A stretch of 64,000 nt of DNA, from assembly GCA_946807835.1 (NCBI GenBank), contig OX327695.1:27448501-27512500 (forward strand), read 5' to 3'. Position numbers and translations under genes: made by a program. Position 1 is the stretch's first letter. Each line of letters opens with the position of its first letter. The notes under the pieces are model-generated. The model searched no databases, was not told the DNA's origin, and was given only the letters and a program-made list of their open reading frames with translations. This document shows positions 47,176 through 57,292 of this stretch, in pieces. This stretch comes from Ailanthus altissimus. Lineage: Eukaryota > Streptophyta > Magnoliopsida > Sapindales > Simaroubaceae.

Positions 47176-48469
47176 TTTTTTATGACTCTGATTCAATGAT
47201 TTGTATTTATCTTTAATATTAATATTGTCTTTTAATCTTTCTCTAGGGATCTATTTTATTCGAGACATTAAACTCTCTATTTCAATCTCTGGAGATCTAT
47301 TCTATTTCATACCTTAAATTTTCTATTTTGGTTTTCAGGGGATTTATTCTATTTCAAATCTTAGACTCGGGTCTACAAGGATCCATTCTATTTTGGATTT
47401 TAAACTTTTTATTTTGATATTTGAAAAATTCATTCTATTTCAGACTTTAAACTCGGATTCACATTTCATATAAAGGAGATTTTTTTATTTTTCTTTATTT
47501 TCGTCTTTGTGAAATTCATTCTATTTCAAATCTTAAACTTAAATTTAAGTTTTACATGAAGAGAATTATTAAAATTTGTCTTTAATATTAATATTAAGTA
47601 TTTGTCTAATAATTTAAGTTATTGGATTTAATAATAAACTATCACATTGTGGACACTAAATTGGCCAAAGTAAAATGGCTGGTACAATGATAATATTGTG
47701 TTTCACATATTTGCTGGATTTGGTTGATAAATTTTGGTGATGTGTTTTTATAAAAATTGGACTCTATGTACCACATGAGTTAGTTCGGGATGTTGAAGTC
47801 CCACTTTCTCTTCATTCCATTATAGTGCCTGATGGCCAATCTTATGTTTTGAATTAATGAAAGCTTCTTTTTTATATTAAAAAAAAAATGTATTGCAACA
47901 ACATAAAGAAAATTTTATTATATAAACCACATTCTGAAACAATAAAGAAAATAGAAGAATTAATTTCTAAAGACACAGATAAAAGTAACAGACCCACGTG
48001 ATGACATTTTTAACATTTTTAACATTTTATCCATTTTAATAAAATTTCATTGAAGATGTATAACAAATTATTTAAAAATTAATTATAAAAATAATCCCAC
48101 TTTACCGAACAACTTATAAAATTATTTGAAAATTTAAATATTAAAATAAAAAATTAAAGTGATTATTTAAAAATCCAATGCAATCCAAAATATATCGTTA
48201 GTCATTCATTTGAAAGTTACTACATTTATATGATCAAATGAAAATAAATGGACTGGAAAATACTATCAACAAAGATTTTAATTAGTTTCTTACATCATGA
48301 AAAAGAAAAAATTTATAAAAAAAAAAAAAAAAAAACTTCATGCAAAATCTTAGAAGCAAGTTCAATTCATGAGTCGCATTTTTGAAAGGAAAGGAATTGT
48401 AGATCAGGCTTTAGTTAGAATAGAGGAGAAGTTTTGCAAAGGAAATTTTTTAGGCATAAAACCGCAAAA
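47176..48469. other. Gap in the CYP711A pseudogene: minisatellite and AT-rich DNA
   Basis: The exon for residues about 90-170 should be here and was not found. The stretch holds the 45-bp minisatellite (47246-47550), then AT-rich DNA and a 20-base A-run near 48318-48337. Confidence 0.5.
47246..47550. repeat. Degenerate minisatellite, period about 45 bp, about six copies
   Basis: The repeated core is GATCTATTCTATTTCA, then ACCTTAAACT and TCTATTTTG. Copies start near 47247, 47292, 47339, 47382, 47427 and 47508. The last is offset by an AT-rich insert. Confidence 0.8.
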
Positions 48470-48737
48470 TTGACCTGAAAAAAAGCAGTATAGTTTGGCA
48501 AGAACAGAAAATACACAAGGGCCATACTGGATCATCCGGGGGAAGGTGTCCTACGAGAGGGATTGCTGGTGGGCCGGAAACCTTCCTGACTTTCCAGTAC
48601 GGGCCATACAGGTAGCCAAACAATCCTGCCAGTATTGCTAAAACTGTGGAGGTGGCAGTTGATCTCAGAAGATTACTAGTGTAAAAACATGCTTTGTTCA
48701 TCAAGAACCTTGGAAGAATTTCAATCACTAAGGCCAT

Positions 48738-49043
48738 TGGTTTCTCTGTATGTTAGTGAGTGTTTTTAGAAGGATGAAGTGGGATTTGGTTCCAATTCTC
48801 ATATGGATGATGGATGCCTAAGGTTTAAATAGTGGGTATCTCGCTAAGCATCTCTGTTTAACACTGGAGCATCTTTTTGGTTGGTTTGTGAACGACGATA
48901 GTTTGGTGAAACGAATACGCATTTGTTTGCTTTCAAATCAACTCTGCTTCATCACAAAAATAATTTCCACTCACTTGGCGGAGTGTCATTTGCTTCTATC
49001 TCTCAGATGCTGTCGGGGGGTCCTCTACGAAATTTGAGGTCAG
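48738..49043 (-). promoter_or_regulatory. Former promoter region of the CYP711A pseudogene
   Basis: It lies directly upstream of the pseudogene's ATG (48735-48737 on the minus strand). No clear TATA box was identified. Function is unlikely because the gene is broken. Confidence 0.35.
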
Positions 49044-49305
49044 AAGAGCTGGATGATTGCGTACTCAAAATATGTAAAATGGCACTGATCATGTGTTCTG
49101 GTGGGATAAGGTTTATTTGCACCATTATCATTCTTGTACTCTCGGGCATTAACAATAGAAAGTAGAATGAAGAGCAGGATGACTGCGTACTCAAATATGT
49201 AAAATGGCACTCAGTTCTAGTGGAATAAGGTTATTTTCATACGTTAACACTTGTCGACCATTATCATTCTTGTCTCTCGCGCATTAACAATAGAACGTTA
49301 CCGTT
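49044..49305. repeat. Tandem duplication, about 126 bp x 2
   Basis: Both copies run AGAGC.GGATGA.TGCGTACTCAAA, ATATGTAAAATGGCACT, TTCT.GTGG.ATAAGG, ACCATTATCATTCTTG and GCATTAACAATAGAA. The offset is 126 bp. The second copy carries extra bases (CATACGTTAACACTTGTCG). Confidence 0.85.
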
Positions 49306-51038
49306 CCTCATTTGCTGCTGAATTAAGCCATTTACAAGGTCTAATCACTTTAATTTCCATACTGTAAATGGGGACCATATAAGTCAATTTTTGTGGACAA
49401 ATTACCATCAGAAGGCCTTGCACCAAATTGATTGGCAAATTGTTTAACTCCTTCTTCAACACCATTTCGGTGTGATGGTGTTGGTAAATTGTTTGTTTCA
49501 GCAGCAGTTACTTGTGGGATTTTTATAATTAGTTCATCCAAGTTCCGTCTTTAATATTTATGTTTAGCCAAATCCAGATATTGATAGATGTATGGCAACG
49601 AAGGAGTAAGAACAAGTCTGTCCATTTCTGAAGGATATAACTTATTATGACAGTACCGCCATCAAATTAGTTTTCTCCCATATGTTAATTAAAATTGCAC
49701 AATGCTCAAGTCTTGTAAGGAGACAGGCTTTAAGCGAATATAGATAAAAAAATTGACACAATTAATATACAAATTAAATTCATATTACTTATTTATTAAT
49801 CATGTCGAATGTATATTTAAAATTTACGATTCGTTAATTTGTTTAAATTATATTTAATAAACGAATTATATTTATGTATGTTCATGTATTTATGTGTCTA
49901 AGTCATGTTTAACTAAATTAAAAAATTAAAAAAATATATAATTAAAAATTAAAACCCTATTGTATTTAAAATTTTAAACTTTAAAGACTCTTCTCCTTTT
50001 ATACTCTACCATCGTTCTCTCATCTCTGCCAGCCAAAGCCCTCACTATCGCCACCCCTAAGCCATTCTTCCGACCACCACCACCAACAACAACAACTACA
50101 ACACCATTCACAAGTTGAGGGTTGGGTAAGAGATTATTGATTTTTTAATCTTAGAAAGTTTTTAATCTTAGATGACGAAGGGGCTCCCTTTGTTAGGCTC
50201 TGTTTCAATTGTTTGCTTATTTTTCTTGTTCATTTTCATTTGTTTCACAATATATTGATCTTGTTTTTCAATTTCCATCAACAACAACTCTAATTGAATG
50301 CACTCATTGTTTTTCCACCGAGATGCGATATGTATGTCAGATTTAATATTGTTTTGGCTACACTATATAATTTTAATAGCCTGATATTGCGTCAGATTTG
50401 TAGCACTGCCATATTTCAGGGCTTTATCGTTGGAGAATAATCATAGTTGCGCCTAATAAGTTTCATAAGTTAATTTATGGTCTTTTCAATAACTTTAATA
50501 GCCTGATATTTCCATTTTGATTACAATCATCTAGAATTGTTATTGAGAGTTGGTCTAATAGGATGCTTATGGTTTCAATAATTTAGAGATGAGTTATTGT
50601 TATTGATGATAATAGTGTTGGTGGTACTGTTGGAGAAAAGGATATATTGTAATGAACAATACTTTAATGCTTATTTTTGTTGTAAAATCTATGTTTGTGT
50701 TCTCTTCATTCAACTTTTAATGTCTGCTATCTAAGATGTTATATCATCTTATAATTTTGGATTTTGGATTTTGTAAAATCTGTATTTGTGTTTGTAAAAT
50801 TAATGTGAATTTTGGATTTTGGGTTCTCTGTTGCCACTGTTAATGATGATTTCACCATTGCATGGACTGTTTCTCTAAAACATAGAAGTCATAATGAAGA
50901 ATAATTTACTGGGTTGATTGTTTATGTTATGCGTAGTACTTTTTGAGTTAGCAATGTCCCTTTCTCATTAAGCGAATTCATAGCTTTTGTTTTGCAACTT
51001 TTGTTCAACTTCACCTAAATATTGTAATTTTTTGCACG
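49306..51038. other. Intergenic stretch before copia element 2
   Basis: A 63-codon minus-strand open frame (49541-49350) is not recognised. Around 49780-49920 the sequence is rich in AAACGAATTATATTTAT-like motifs that recur near 55860-56110, possibly two copies of one small transposon. A CCACCACCACCAACAACAACAAC low-complexity run lies near 50077-50097. Confidence 0.4.
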
Positions 51039-51043
51039 GGGAA

Positions 51044-51240
51044 TACGAAGGAATAATTTTAAAATTATTTTGAAATAATTATTTTATACCTTCTTATTAT
51101 ATATACATATTATTAATGTAAAATATTATTTTTTATGTATATTACTTTCTTATTATGTAATAAGGTTACAGTCTATATAAAAGTTTCATTGTACGGCTTT
51201 ATTTTTTACAGTGAAATATATTCTCTTTACATTTCTAACA
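51044..51240 (+). repeat. 5' LTR of copia element 2
   Basis: It is collinear with the 3' LTR (55320-55506), including TATATATACAT, ATTAATGTAAAATATTATT, ATGTAATAAGGTTACAGTCT, TATATAAAAG (TATA box) and TTTACATTTCTAACA. The flanking 5 bp are GGGAA here and AGGAA after the 3' LTR. Most differences between the LTRs are C in the 3' copy against T here, or G against A. Confidence 0.9.
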
Positions 51241-51252
51241 TGGTATCAGAGC
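51241..51252 (+). other. Primer-binding site of copia element 2
   Basis: TGGTATCAGAGC, complementary to the 3' end of initiator tRNA-Met, directly follows the LTR. Confidence 0.9.
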
Positions 51253-51413
51253 TTTGATTTTTTTACTGTTATTTTGCTTAATTAGAGATTTGTCAGAATT
51301 TTTTTAAAACCCGACGAAATCTATTGAAATTTTTCAAAAAGTCGTCGAAAAATTTTGAAATCTTGCCGTTTTAGCCACTGCTCATCTCTAATTACTCAGA
51401 ATCCTCCGACCGT

Positions 51414-51780
51414 TTCAACGCCGTAGACGACGCGCCGATCCGAGGTTGGAAACAGCCGGATGTGCCGCCAGAAAGCCACTACCGCCGCCCACTGTCACTT
51501 CAAATCCCGACCGTTCTACGGTGTCGTGACCGACACCGCCCACACCAAACGAATCCCCCATCACCAGCCTTTCAGTGCCGCCGACGACGCGCCAATCCGA
51601 GATTGGAAACCGCCGAACGCGCCGCCAAAACTTCACTGCCGCCGATTACTTTCACTTCAGATCCCAGCCGTTATACAGCGGTGTGACAGACACTGCTCAG
51701 ACCAAAATACCCCTCAGTCACCGGCCGTTCACACGCCGCCGAGTTCACCACAATCGGAGATCGGAGCAAGCTGGACGGGC
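51414..51780. repeat. GC-rich tandem repeat, period about 155 bp, about 2.4 copies
   Basis: Each unit contains GCCG..GACGACGCGCC.ATCCGAG, TTGGAAAC.GCCG, CACTTCA.ATCCC, CCGTT.TAC.G.GGTGT and GACACNGC. Units start near 51414, 51567 and 51723 (partial). The block lies between primer site and protease, where gag should be. Short open frames in it exist in all three plus frames, which is a consequence of high GC content. Confidence 0.8.
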
Positions 51781-52002
51781 CCTCTAAAGTTTACTGGTTT
51801 CTATTAAGAGCCTGTTTGCAAACTTTTCAGTATTTTCCGGTCAGATCGTAATTTTTTTATTCTTTTGGGTCTTTTTTATAATTTTTAAAAGTTTTGGGAC
51901 AATTTTGTAATTATAGTATTTTTAAGGAATTATTTTATAATTATTAAAAGTCGGGGGGTTTATTTTTAATTAATACAAGTTTAGTATTAAAAAAAAAGAG
52001 TT

Positions 52003-55000
52003 TTGTTTTTATTGGAATTTATGGATAAGTGTAGTACTTCTGCCGGTTCTACTCTACTTCAGCCATGCCATATATCTGGAACGTCTCAAGGTGCGACTTT
52101 CATAGGAGCTGCTGTTACTACTGTACAGGATAGTGTGGATCGTTCCCTTAACCTTGAATCTTTATTCCATCTACTCCTCTTTTTTTATAAACCCTTAATT
52201 TCTGCTTCTTCCAATATTTCAGGTAATTCTTCTTGGTATTTTGACTCTGCATGTTGTAATCACATGACTTTTGATCCTACAATTTTCTCTTCTAAAACTC
52301 TTAATTCCTATTTACCATCTATTCAAACTGCTAATAGTTCTCTCATGAAAGTTAACCATGTTGGTCACGTGTCTTGCCATAATCTTTCTGTATCTGACAC
52401 CTTTTTTATTCCTACCCTTATCTTAAATCTTTTGTCTGTTGGTCAATTAGGCGAACTTGGTCTTAATGTCTTGTTTACTGCTTCTGGTTTTTGTGTGCAG
52501 GATTCAAAGACTGGTCGGACGCTTAGGACAGGCCGTAAAGTTGGACGTCTGTATGAACTCATCTCTTTATATTTATCCTCTCTATATCCTTCATCTGCAG
52601 CATCTACCTATTCGGTACCTTTGTTACATCTTTGGCATTCTCGTTTGGGTCATGCGTCAATCAATTGCATCCGATCTCTAGTATCCAGTGGTCACTTAGG
52701 TATTGTCTCTGATAATAAAGATGACTGCCTTACATGTCCTTTAGCTAAACAACCAACCTTACCTTTTGATAATAGTACTACTGTCTCATATGCTCCATTT
52801 GATCATATATATTCTGATATATGGGGTCCTTCTCCAAATCCTACAATGGGAGGATTCAAATATTTTGTGATCTTCGTTGATGACTATTCTCGGTATACTT
52901 GGTTGTTTCTTATGAAACAACGATCTGAATTTACTAAAATTTATCGAAACTTTGCTCAGATGGTTAAAACTCGGTTCTCGTGTCCTATTAAGATTTTCCA
53001 CACTGATAATGCTATGGAGTATAGAGATTTTGATTTTTTAAATCTTTTATAGGAACACGGTACTATATGTCAAATGTCTTGTCTTGGTACATCTCAGCAA
53101 AATGGAAAAGCTGAACGTAAACACAGACACATTTTAGATATTACTCGTGCTCTTCTTATCTCTTCCTCATGTCCTGAATATTTTTGGGGAGAAGCTGCTT
53201 TAACCGCTGTCTTTACCATTAATCTTATTCCTTCTCCTGTTATAAAGAACAAGTCACCTTATGAGCGTCTTTATGGAACTCTACCTAATTACAAACTCCT
53301 CAAAGTATTTGGTTGTGTTTGTTTTGTTCTACTTCAAAAATATGAGCATACTAAACTTGAGCCATGTACTCGATTATGTTGCTTCTTGGGATACGGGATA
53401 GAACATAAAGGTTATAGGTGTTGGGATCCTATATCTAACCGTCTTCGTGTTTCTCATCATGTAGTCGTTCTCGAGCATACGATGTTTTCCTTTGTATCTA
53501 ACTTTAAATCTGTGTCTCCTCCTATGTCAAAATTTTTTACAGATAATTCTGTTGATCTTTTTTCCGATACTTTACCTACAGATATTTCTTCTGAGTTTCA
53601 TACAGGTGAATCTGTTGAAACGACGCCTACTTCTGAGCCTCCTACCTCGTCTGAAGGATCTGCTCTCAACATCCTTGAGGCCTCCTCTATACTCTCTCTT
53701 CATCGTTCATCTCGGGTAAGAGAAATTCCTGTTAAACTTCGTAATTATTACTGTTTCTCTACTACCCTTTCTTTATATGAGCCTCAATCATATTCCGAGG
53801 CTAGTTCTAATCCTGTTTGGCAGCAAGCAATGACAGAAGAATTGCAGGCCCTTGAAAAGTCGCATACTTGGAATTTTGTTCCTCTTCCTTCTAATAAAAC
53901 TGTCATTGGATGCAAATAGGTGTACAAGATCAAGACCAAATCTGATGGATCTATTGAGCGTTATAAAGCCCGTCTGGTTGTCAAAGGCTTTACCCAAGAA
54001 TATGGAATAGATTATGAAGAAACTTTTGCCCCAGTTGCTAGACTTACTTCTGTTCGAAGTTTATTAGCTGTTGCTGCAGTTCGTGGTTGGACATTATTTC
54101 AAATGGATGTCAAAAATGCTTTCCTCAATGGTGATCTCACTGAAGAAGTATATATGAAGCCTCCTCCCGGTTATCCACATCCTCCAGGCAAAGTCTGTAA
54201 ACTTTGTCATGCTCTGTATTGTCTTAAACAAGCTCCTCGTGCATGGTTTGCAAAGTTTAGTTGGATTATTCTTCAGCATGGTTTTCAGTCTAGTCCCTAT
54301 GACTCAGCTTTTTTTGTCCGCAAGACAGTACAAGGTTGTGTTCTCCTACTTATCTATGTTGATGATATGATTATCACGGGTGATGATCTTCTTGGTATTT
54401 TCACTCTCAAGAACTTTCTTTAGCAACACTTTGAGATAAAAGATCTTGGCAACCTTAGTTATTTCCTTGGCCTTGAAGTACTATCCAACTCTACAGGGTA
54501 TTATCTTTCTTAGGCTAAATATGCATTCGATCTACTTGCTAAAGCTGGGTTGATAGACAGTAAGACTGCCTCCACTCCTCTAGAGCCTAATGCCAAACTC
54601 TGATCCTCTGATGGTACTCTTCTAAGTGATGCTACTCTTTATCGTCAATTGGTTGGTAGTTTGGTCTACTTTAAAGTTACTCGCCCAGACATTGCTCATG
54701 CTGTTCATGTTGTGAGTCAGTTTATGGCCATTCCTCGTACCTCTCATTATGCAGCAGTTATTCATATCTTACGTTATCTCAAAGGTACACTTTTTTACGG
54801 TCTCCATTTTTCAGCTCACTCTCCTCTTGTGTTACGAGCTTATGCTGATGCGGATTGGGCAGGTGATCCTACGGATCGTAGATCAACTACTAGATTTTGT
54901 CTTTTCTTGGGTGATTCTCTTCTTTTGTGAAAAGTAAGAAACAGACAGCTGTTGCTCGCTTGAGTACTGAAGCTTAATACCGTGCTCTTGCAGATACTAC

Positions 55001-55268
55001 CCAAGAAATTGTCTGGCTCCGCTGGCTTCTTGAAGATATGGGTATTTCTCATACTGGAGCTACACCTCTTTACTGTGACAATCAAAGTGCTATCCAAATT
55101 GCCCACAATGATGTGTTTCATGAGCGGACTAAACATATTGAAACAGATTGTCACTTTGTTCGGCAACACGTTTCTCAAGGCACTATTATGCTCTACTCCA
55201 TCTCATCTGAGGAGCAACCTGCTGATATTTTTACCAAATCTCTTCTCCGTGCCGTTATCATGCTTTAG
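52003..55268 (+). pseudogene. Copia 2 pol (protease, integrase, RT, RNase H), interrupted
   Basis: Domains in order: protease (WYFDSACCNHMT, about 52234); GAG-pre-integrase zinc region (LWHSRLGHAS to DCLTCPLAKQ); integrase (SDIWGPSP, FVIFVDDYSRYTW, HTDNAMEY, GTSQQNGKAERKHR); reverse transcriptase (RYKARLVVKGFTQ, FQMDVKNAFLNGDL, LLIYVDDMIITGDD); RNase H (AYADADWAGDPTDRRSTT to CDNQSAIQIAHNDVFHERTKH). Stops occur at 53050, 53917, 54421, 54511 and 54601, a frameshift near 54925, and a stop near 54975. Four of the five early stops sit where Gln, Arg or Trp is expected, and so look like single C-to-T or G-to-A changes. No gag frame precedes it. Confidence 0.93.
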
Positions 55269-55319
55269 TCTCTAAACTCAAACTTGCTTCTACTGCGCCA
55301 TCTTGAGTTTGAGGAGGGA

Positions 55320-55506
55320 TATTAAGGAATAATTCTGGAATAATTCCTTTATACCCTCTTACCATATATACATGTTATTAATGTAAAATATTATTTCCTT
55401 ATGTATATTACTTTCCTATTATGTAATAAGGTTACAGTCTATATAAAAGCTCCATTGTACAGCTTTATTTTTCACAGTAAAATATATTCTCTTTACATTT
55501 CTAACA
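55320..55506 (+). repeat. 3' LTR of copia element 2
   Basis: It starts TATTAAGGAATAATTC (a TG start appears mutated to TA) after the polypurine tract and ends CTAACA. AGGAA follows, matching GGGAA upstream of the 5' LTR at four of five bases. Confidence 0.9.
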
Positions 55507-56339
55507 AGGAACAAATATTTTCTCATGGTAACAAATAAAGATTTTGTTTGTATGCTTCAAAACCTTTTGTTGCATTAAAGCTGTAATAGATGATTGAGAC
55601 GAATAATCATTGAAAATAGTACTGAAAAATAATTACTCCCACAAGAACACTTTAAATTATAACAGTGGCTTAACTCGTGATGCAGCTTTATTATCAAGGA
55701 CCCAATTCTAATTCAACTAGCTTTTGATTTCATTGATGGGAATTCTAAACCATAAATCCATTCATCATATTCAAGTTTTTAACTGAGCCCTTAAGCTGTT
55801 TAAGAGTTTTGCATCTTAAAATTATAAGTATCTTAAAATTATCTAAATTTATTAATCATGACTTAAACGTATTTTAAATTAATTAAATATTTTGTATAAA
55901 CGAATTAAATTAAGTGTTATTATTCGTTTAAATTGGATGTAATCGTAAATGAATCGAATCGTGTATAATTGTATAAACAAATTGAATTTGATTTATTTAT
56001 TTAAATGTATCTATTCGTGTCATGTCGTATCTTGTAATTTGAATACTAAACAAATTGAATCTATGTTTGAGTGTGCAATTCATTTAGTAAACGAATTATA
56101 TGTGAATACAATAAAAAAATTATTAATACCCTATATTAAGATGACACAAAAACGATTCATATACACGTATTGCCACCACTAGTTGGAGTATCAGCATCGT
56201 ACTATTGGAGTTGCATTGCAACTATATAATATATGTATGATTTTTTATTATGCCAACATAAAAGAGAAAGTTTTTTCCTCAACAAGAGTGGCCAAAAGTT
56301 CAAAGAATAAGAATGTATTAGATTAAACTAAACTTAATT
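55507..56339. other. Intergenic stretch after copia element 2
   Basis: No gene is seen. Between 55850 and 56110 there are repeated AAACGAAT and GAATCGTGT-like motifs similar to those at 49780-49920, perhaps a small decayed DNA transposon. Confidence 0.4.
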
Positions 56340-56954
56340 AGGAAAAATTTTAATTACCCTATTTGAGTGAGATCAGGAGATTCTTAAATTAGTAGTTTTC
56401 TTGTAGGATTTATCTTATTAAAGGTAGAGTCTAAGTTGTACAAAGATTAATAATACAAGTTTAACAAAGAATTATATATCACTCACTGTATAAAATGGTT
56501 AGAGAATCTATAAAAAAAAATTATGAGAGAGAAACTATGTGAGGGTCATATAAAAAATACTTAGAGTATTCTTGTATTTTATATTATAAGATTATAGTGG
56601 ATTATTCTCTCATCTATGAATATAGCCTAAATTAGAGAGAATCACATTAAATTTATTGTGTTCTTTGTATGATTTATTAATCTTAATATTTAATATGCTT
56701 TTACTATATTTTCTAAATAAAATATAAAAACTAAAATACTAACAAGTAGTATCAGAGTCAAGTTAAAGATCTTGGAGTGAATATTAAAGTCAAGTTAAAA
56801 GCAGCCAAAGATAGGCCAAGTTGAAGATCTTGGTTATATTAGCACCAGCATATTTCTCAGAGGCAAATAAAGCAGGGACAAATTTACAAAAAAGAAGATC
56901 AAGTATATCTTCATCAACAATAATAGACAAAGAACAAAGTTTAACATCTGTAGG

Positions 56955-57240
56955 AGTAGCGTCCATGTAGAAGCCAAATAAAAAGAAAAAACCCTTGATT
57001 CAGATTGATGGAATACTCAAAATTATTTGGGAACAGTGTTGTCCTAATAACTGAAAATCTCAATTGAGTTTTAAAAAAATTTAATGATATGGATCTAGTA
57101 GCGTCCATGTAGAAGCCAAATAAAAAGGAAAAACCCTTGATTCAGATTGATGGAATACTCAAAATTATTTGGGAACAGTGTTGTACTAATAACTAAAAAT
57201 CTCAATTGAGTTTTAAAAAAATTTAATGATATGGATCTAG
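56955..57240. repeat. Near-perfect tandem duplication, period 142 bp
   Basis: The unit runs from AGTAGCGTCCATGTAGAAGC to AATGATATGGATCT. The two copies (56955-57096, 57097-57238) differ at only a few bases, for example an A/G in the AAAAAG run, CCT against ACT, and CTG against CTA. Confidence 0.95.
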
Positions 57241-57283
57241 TAAGTTGTTAAAAAATACTTTTGATTACTCTTTTATTTTATAT

Positions 57284-57292
57284 TATAAGTTA
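57284..57292. repeat. MULE target-site duplication, left copy
   Basis: TATAAGTTA here and TATAAATTA at 59403-59411, a 9-bp duplication with one mismatch. Confidence 0.8.

Larger units (their letters stand above)
44270..48737 (-). pseudogene. CYP711A (MAX1-type) cytochrome P450 pseudogene
   Basis: CYP711A enzymes oxidise carlactone in strigolactone synthesis at the endoplasmic reticulum. Four minus-strand blocks match in order. Block 48737-48470 has a hydrophobic anchor (STVLAILAGLFGYLYG), the hinge SGPPAIPLVGHLP, and then a frameshift before FSVLAKLY. Block 47175-46530 has [50 protein letters not shown], the I-helix TYEHLLAGSAT, and GFGPRDQ to HDLQHKFPY, with stops and frameshifts. Block 45856-45750 has the K-helix VMKEAMRFYTVFPLVARE. 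Block 44511-44270 has [28 protein letters not shown], then a frameshift; the heme cysteine survives out of frame as SCIG. Residues about 90-170 were not found. It is not functional. Confidence 0.88.
51044..55506 (+). mobile_element. Ty1/copia retrotransposon 2, both LTRs present, gag missing
   Basis: The 4.46-kb element has short LTRs, a tRNA-Met primer site (TGGTATCAGAGC, 51241-51252) and a polypurine tract (GAGGAGGGA, 55311-55319). Its pol region is nearly collinear in one frame, with a few stops and one late frameshift. The gag coding region expected after the primer site is absent; in its place is a GC-rich tandem repeat (51414-51780). This copy therefore cannot be autonomous, but it is the best-preserved retrotransposon here. 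Confidence 0.93.

Noticed and set aside
46983..47216. 77-codon plus-strand open frame
   Set aside because: It is antisense to a recognisable CYP711A block (AAFSVNFGLSKPQS, DFINHHIFSTTQ) and has no independent support.
51460..51807. 115-codon open frame as a gag remnant
   Set aside because: It lies in a GC-rich tandem repeat that is open in all three plus frames; no gag motif or zinc knuckle is present.
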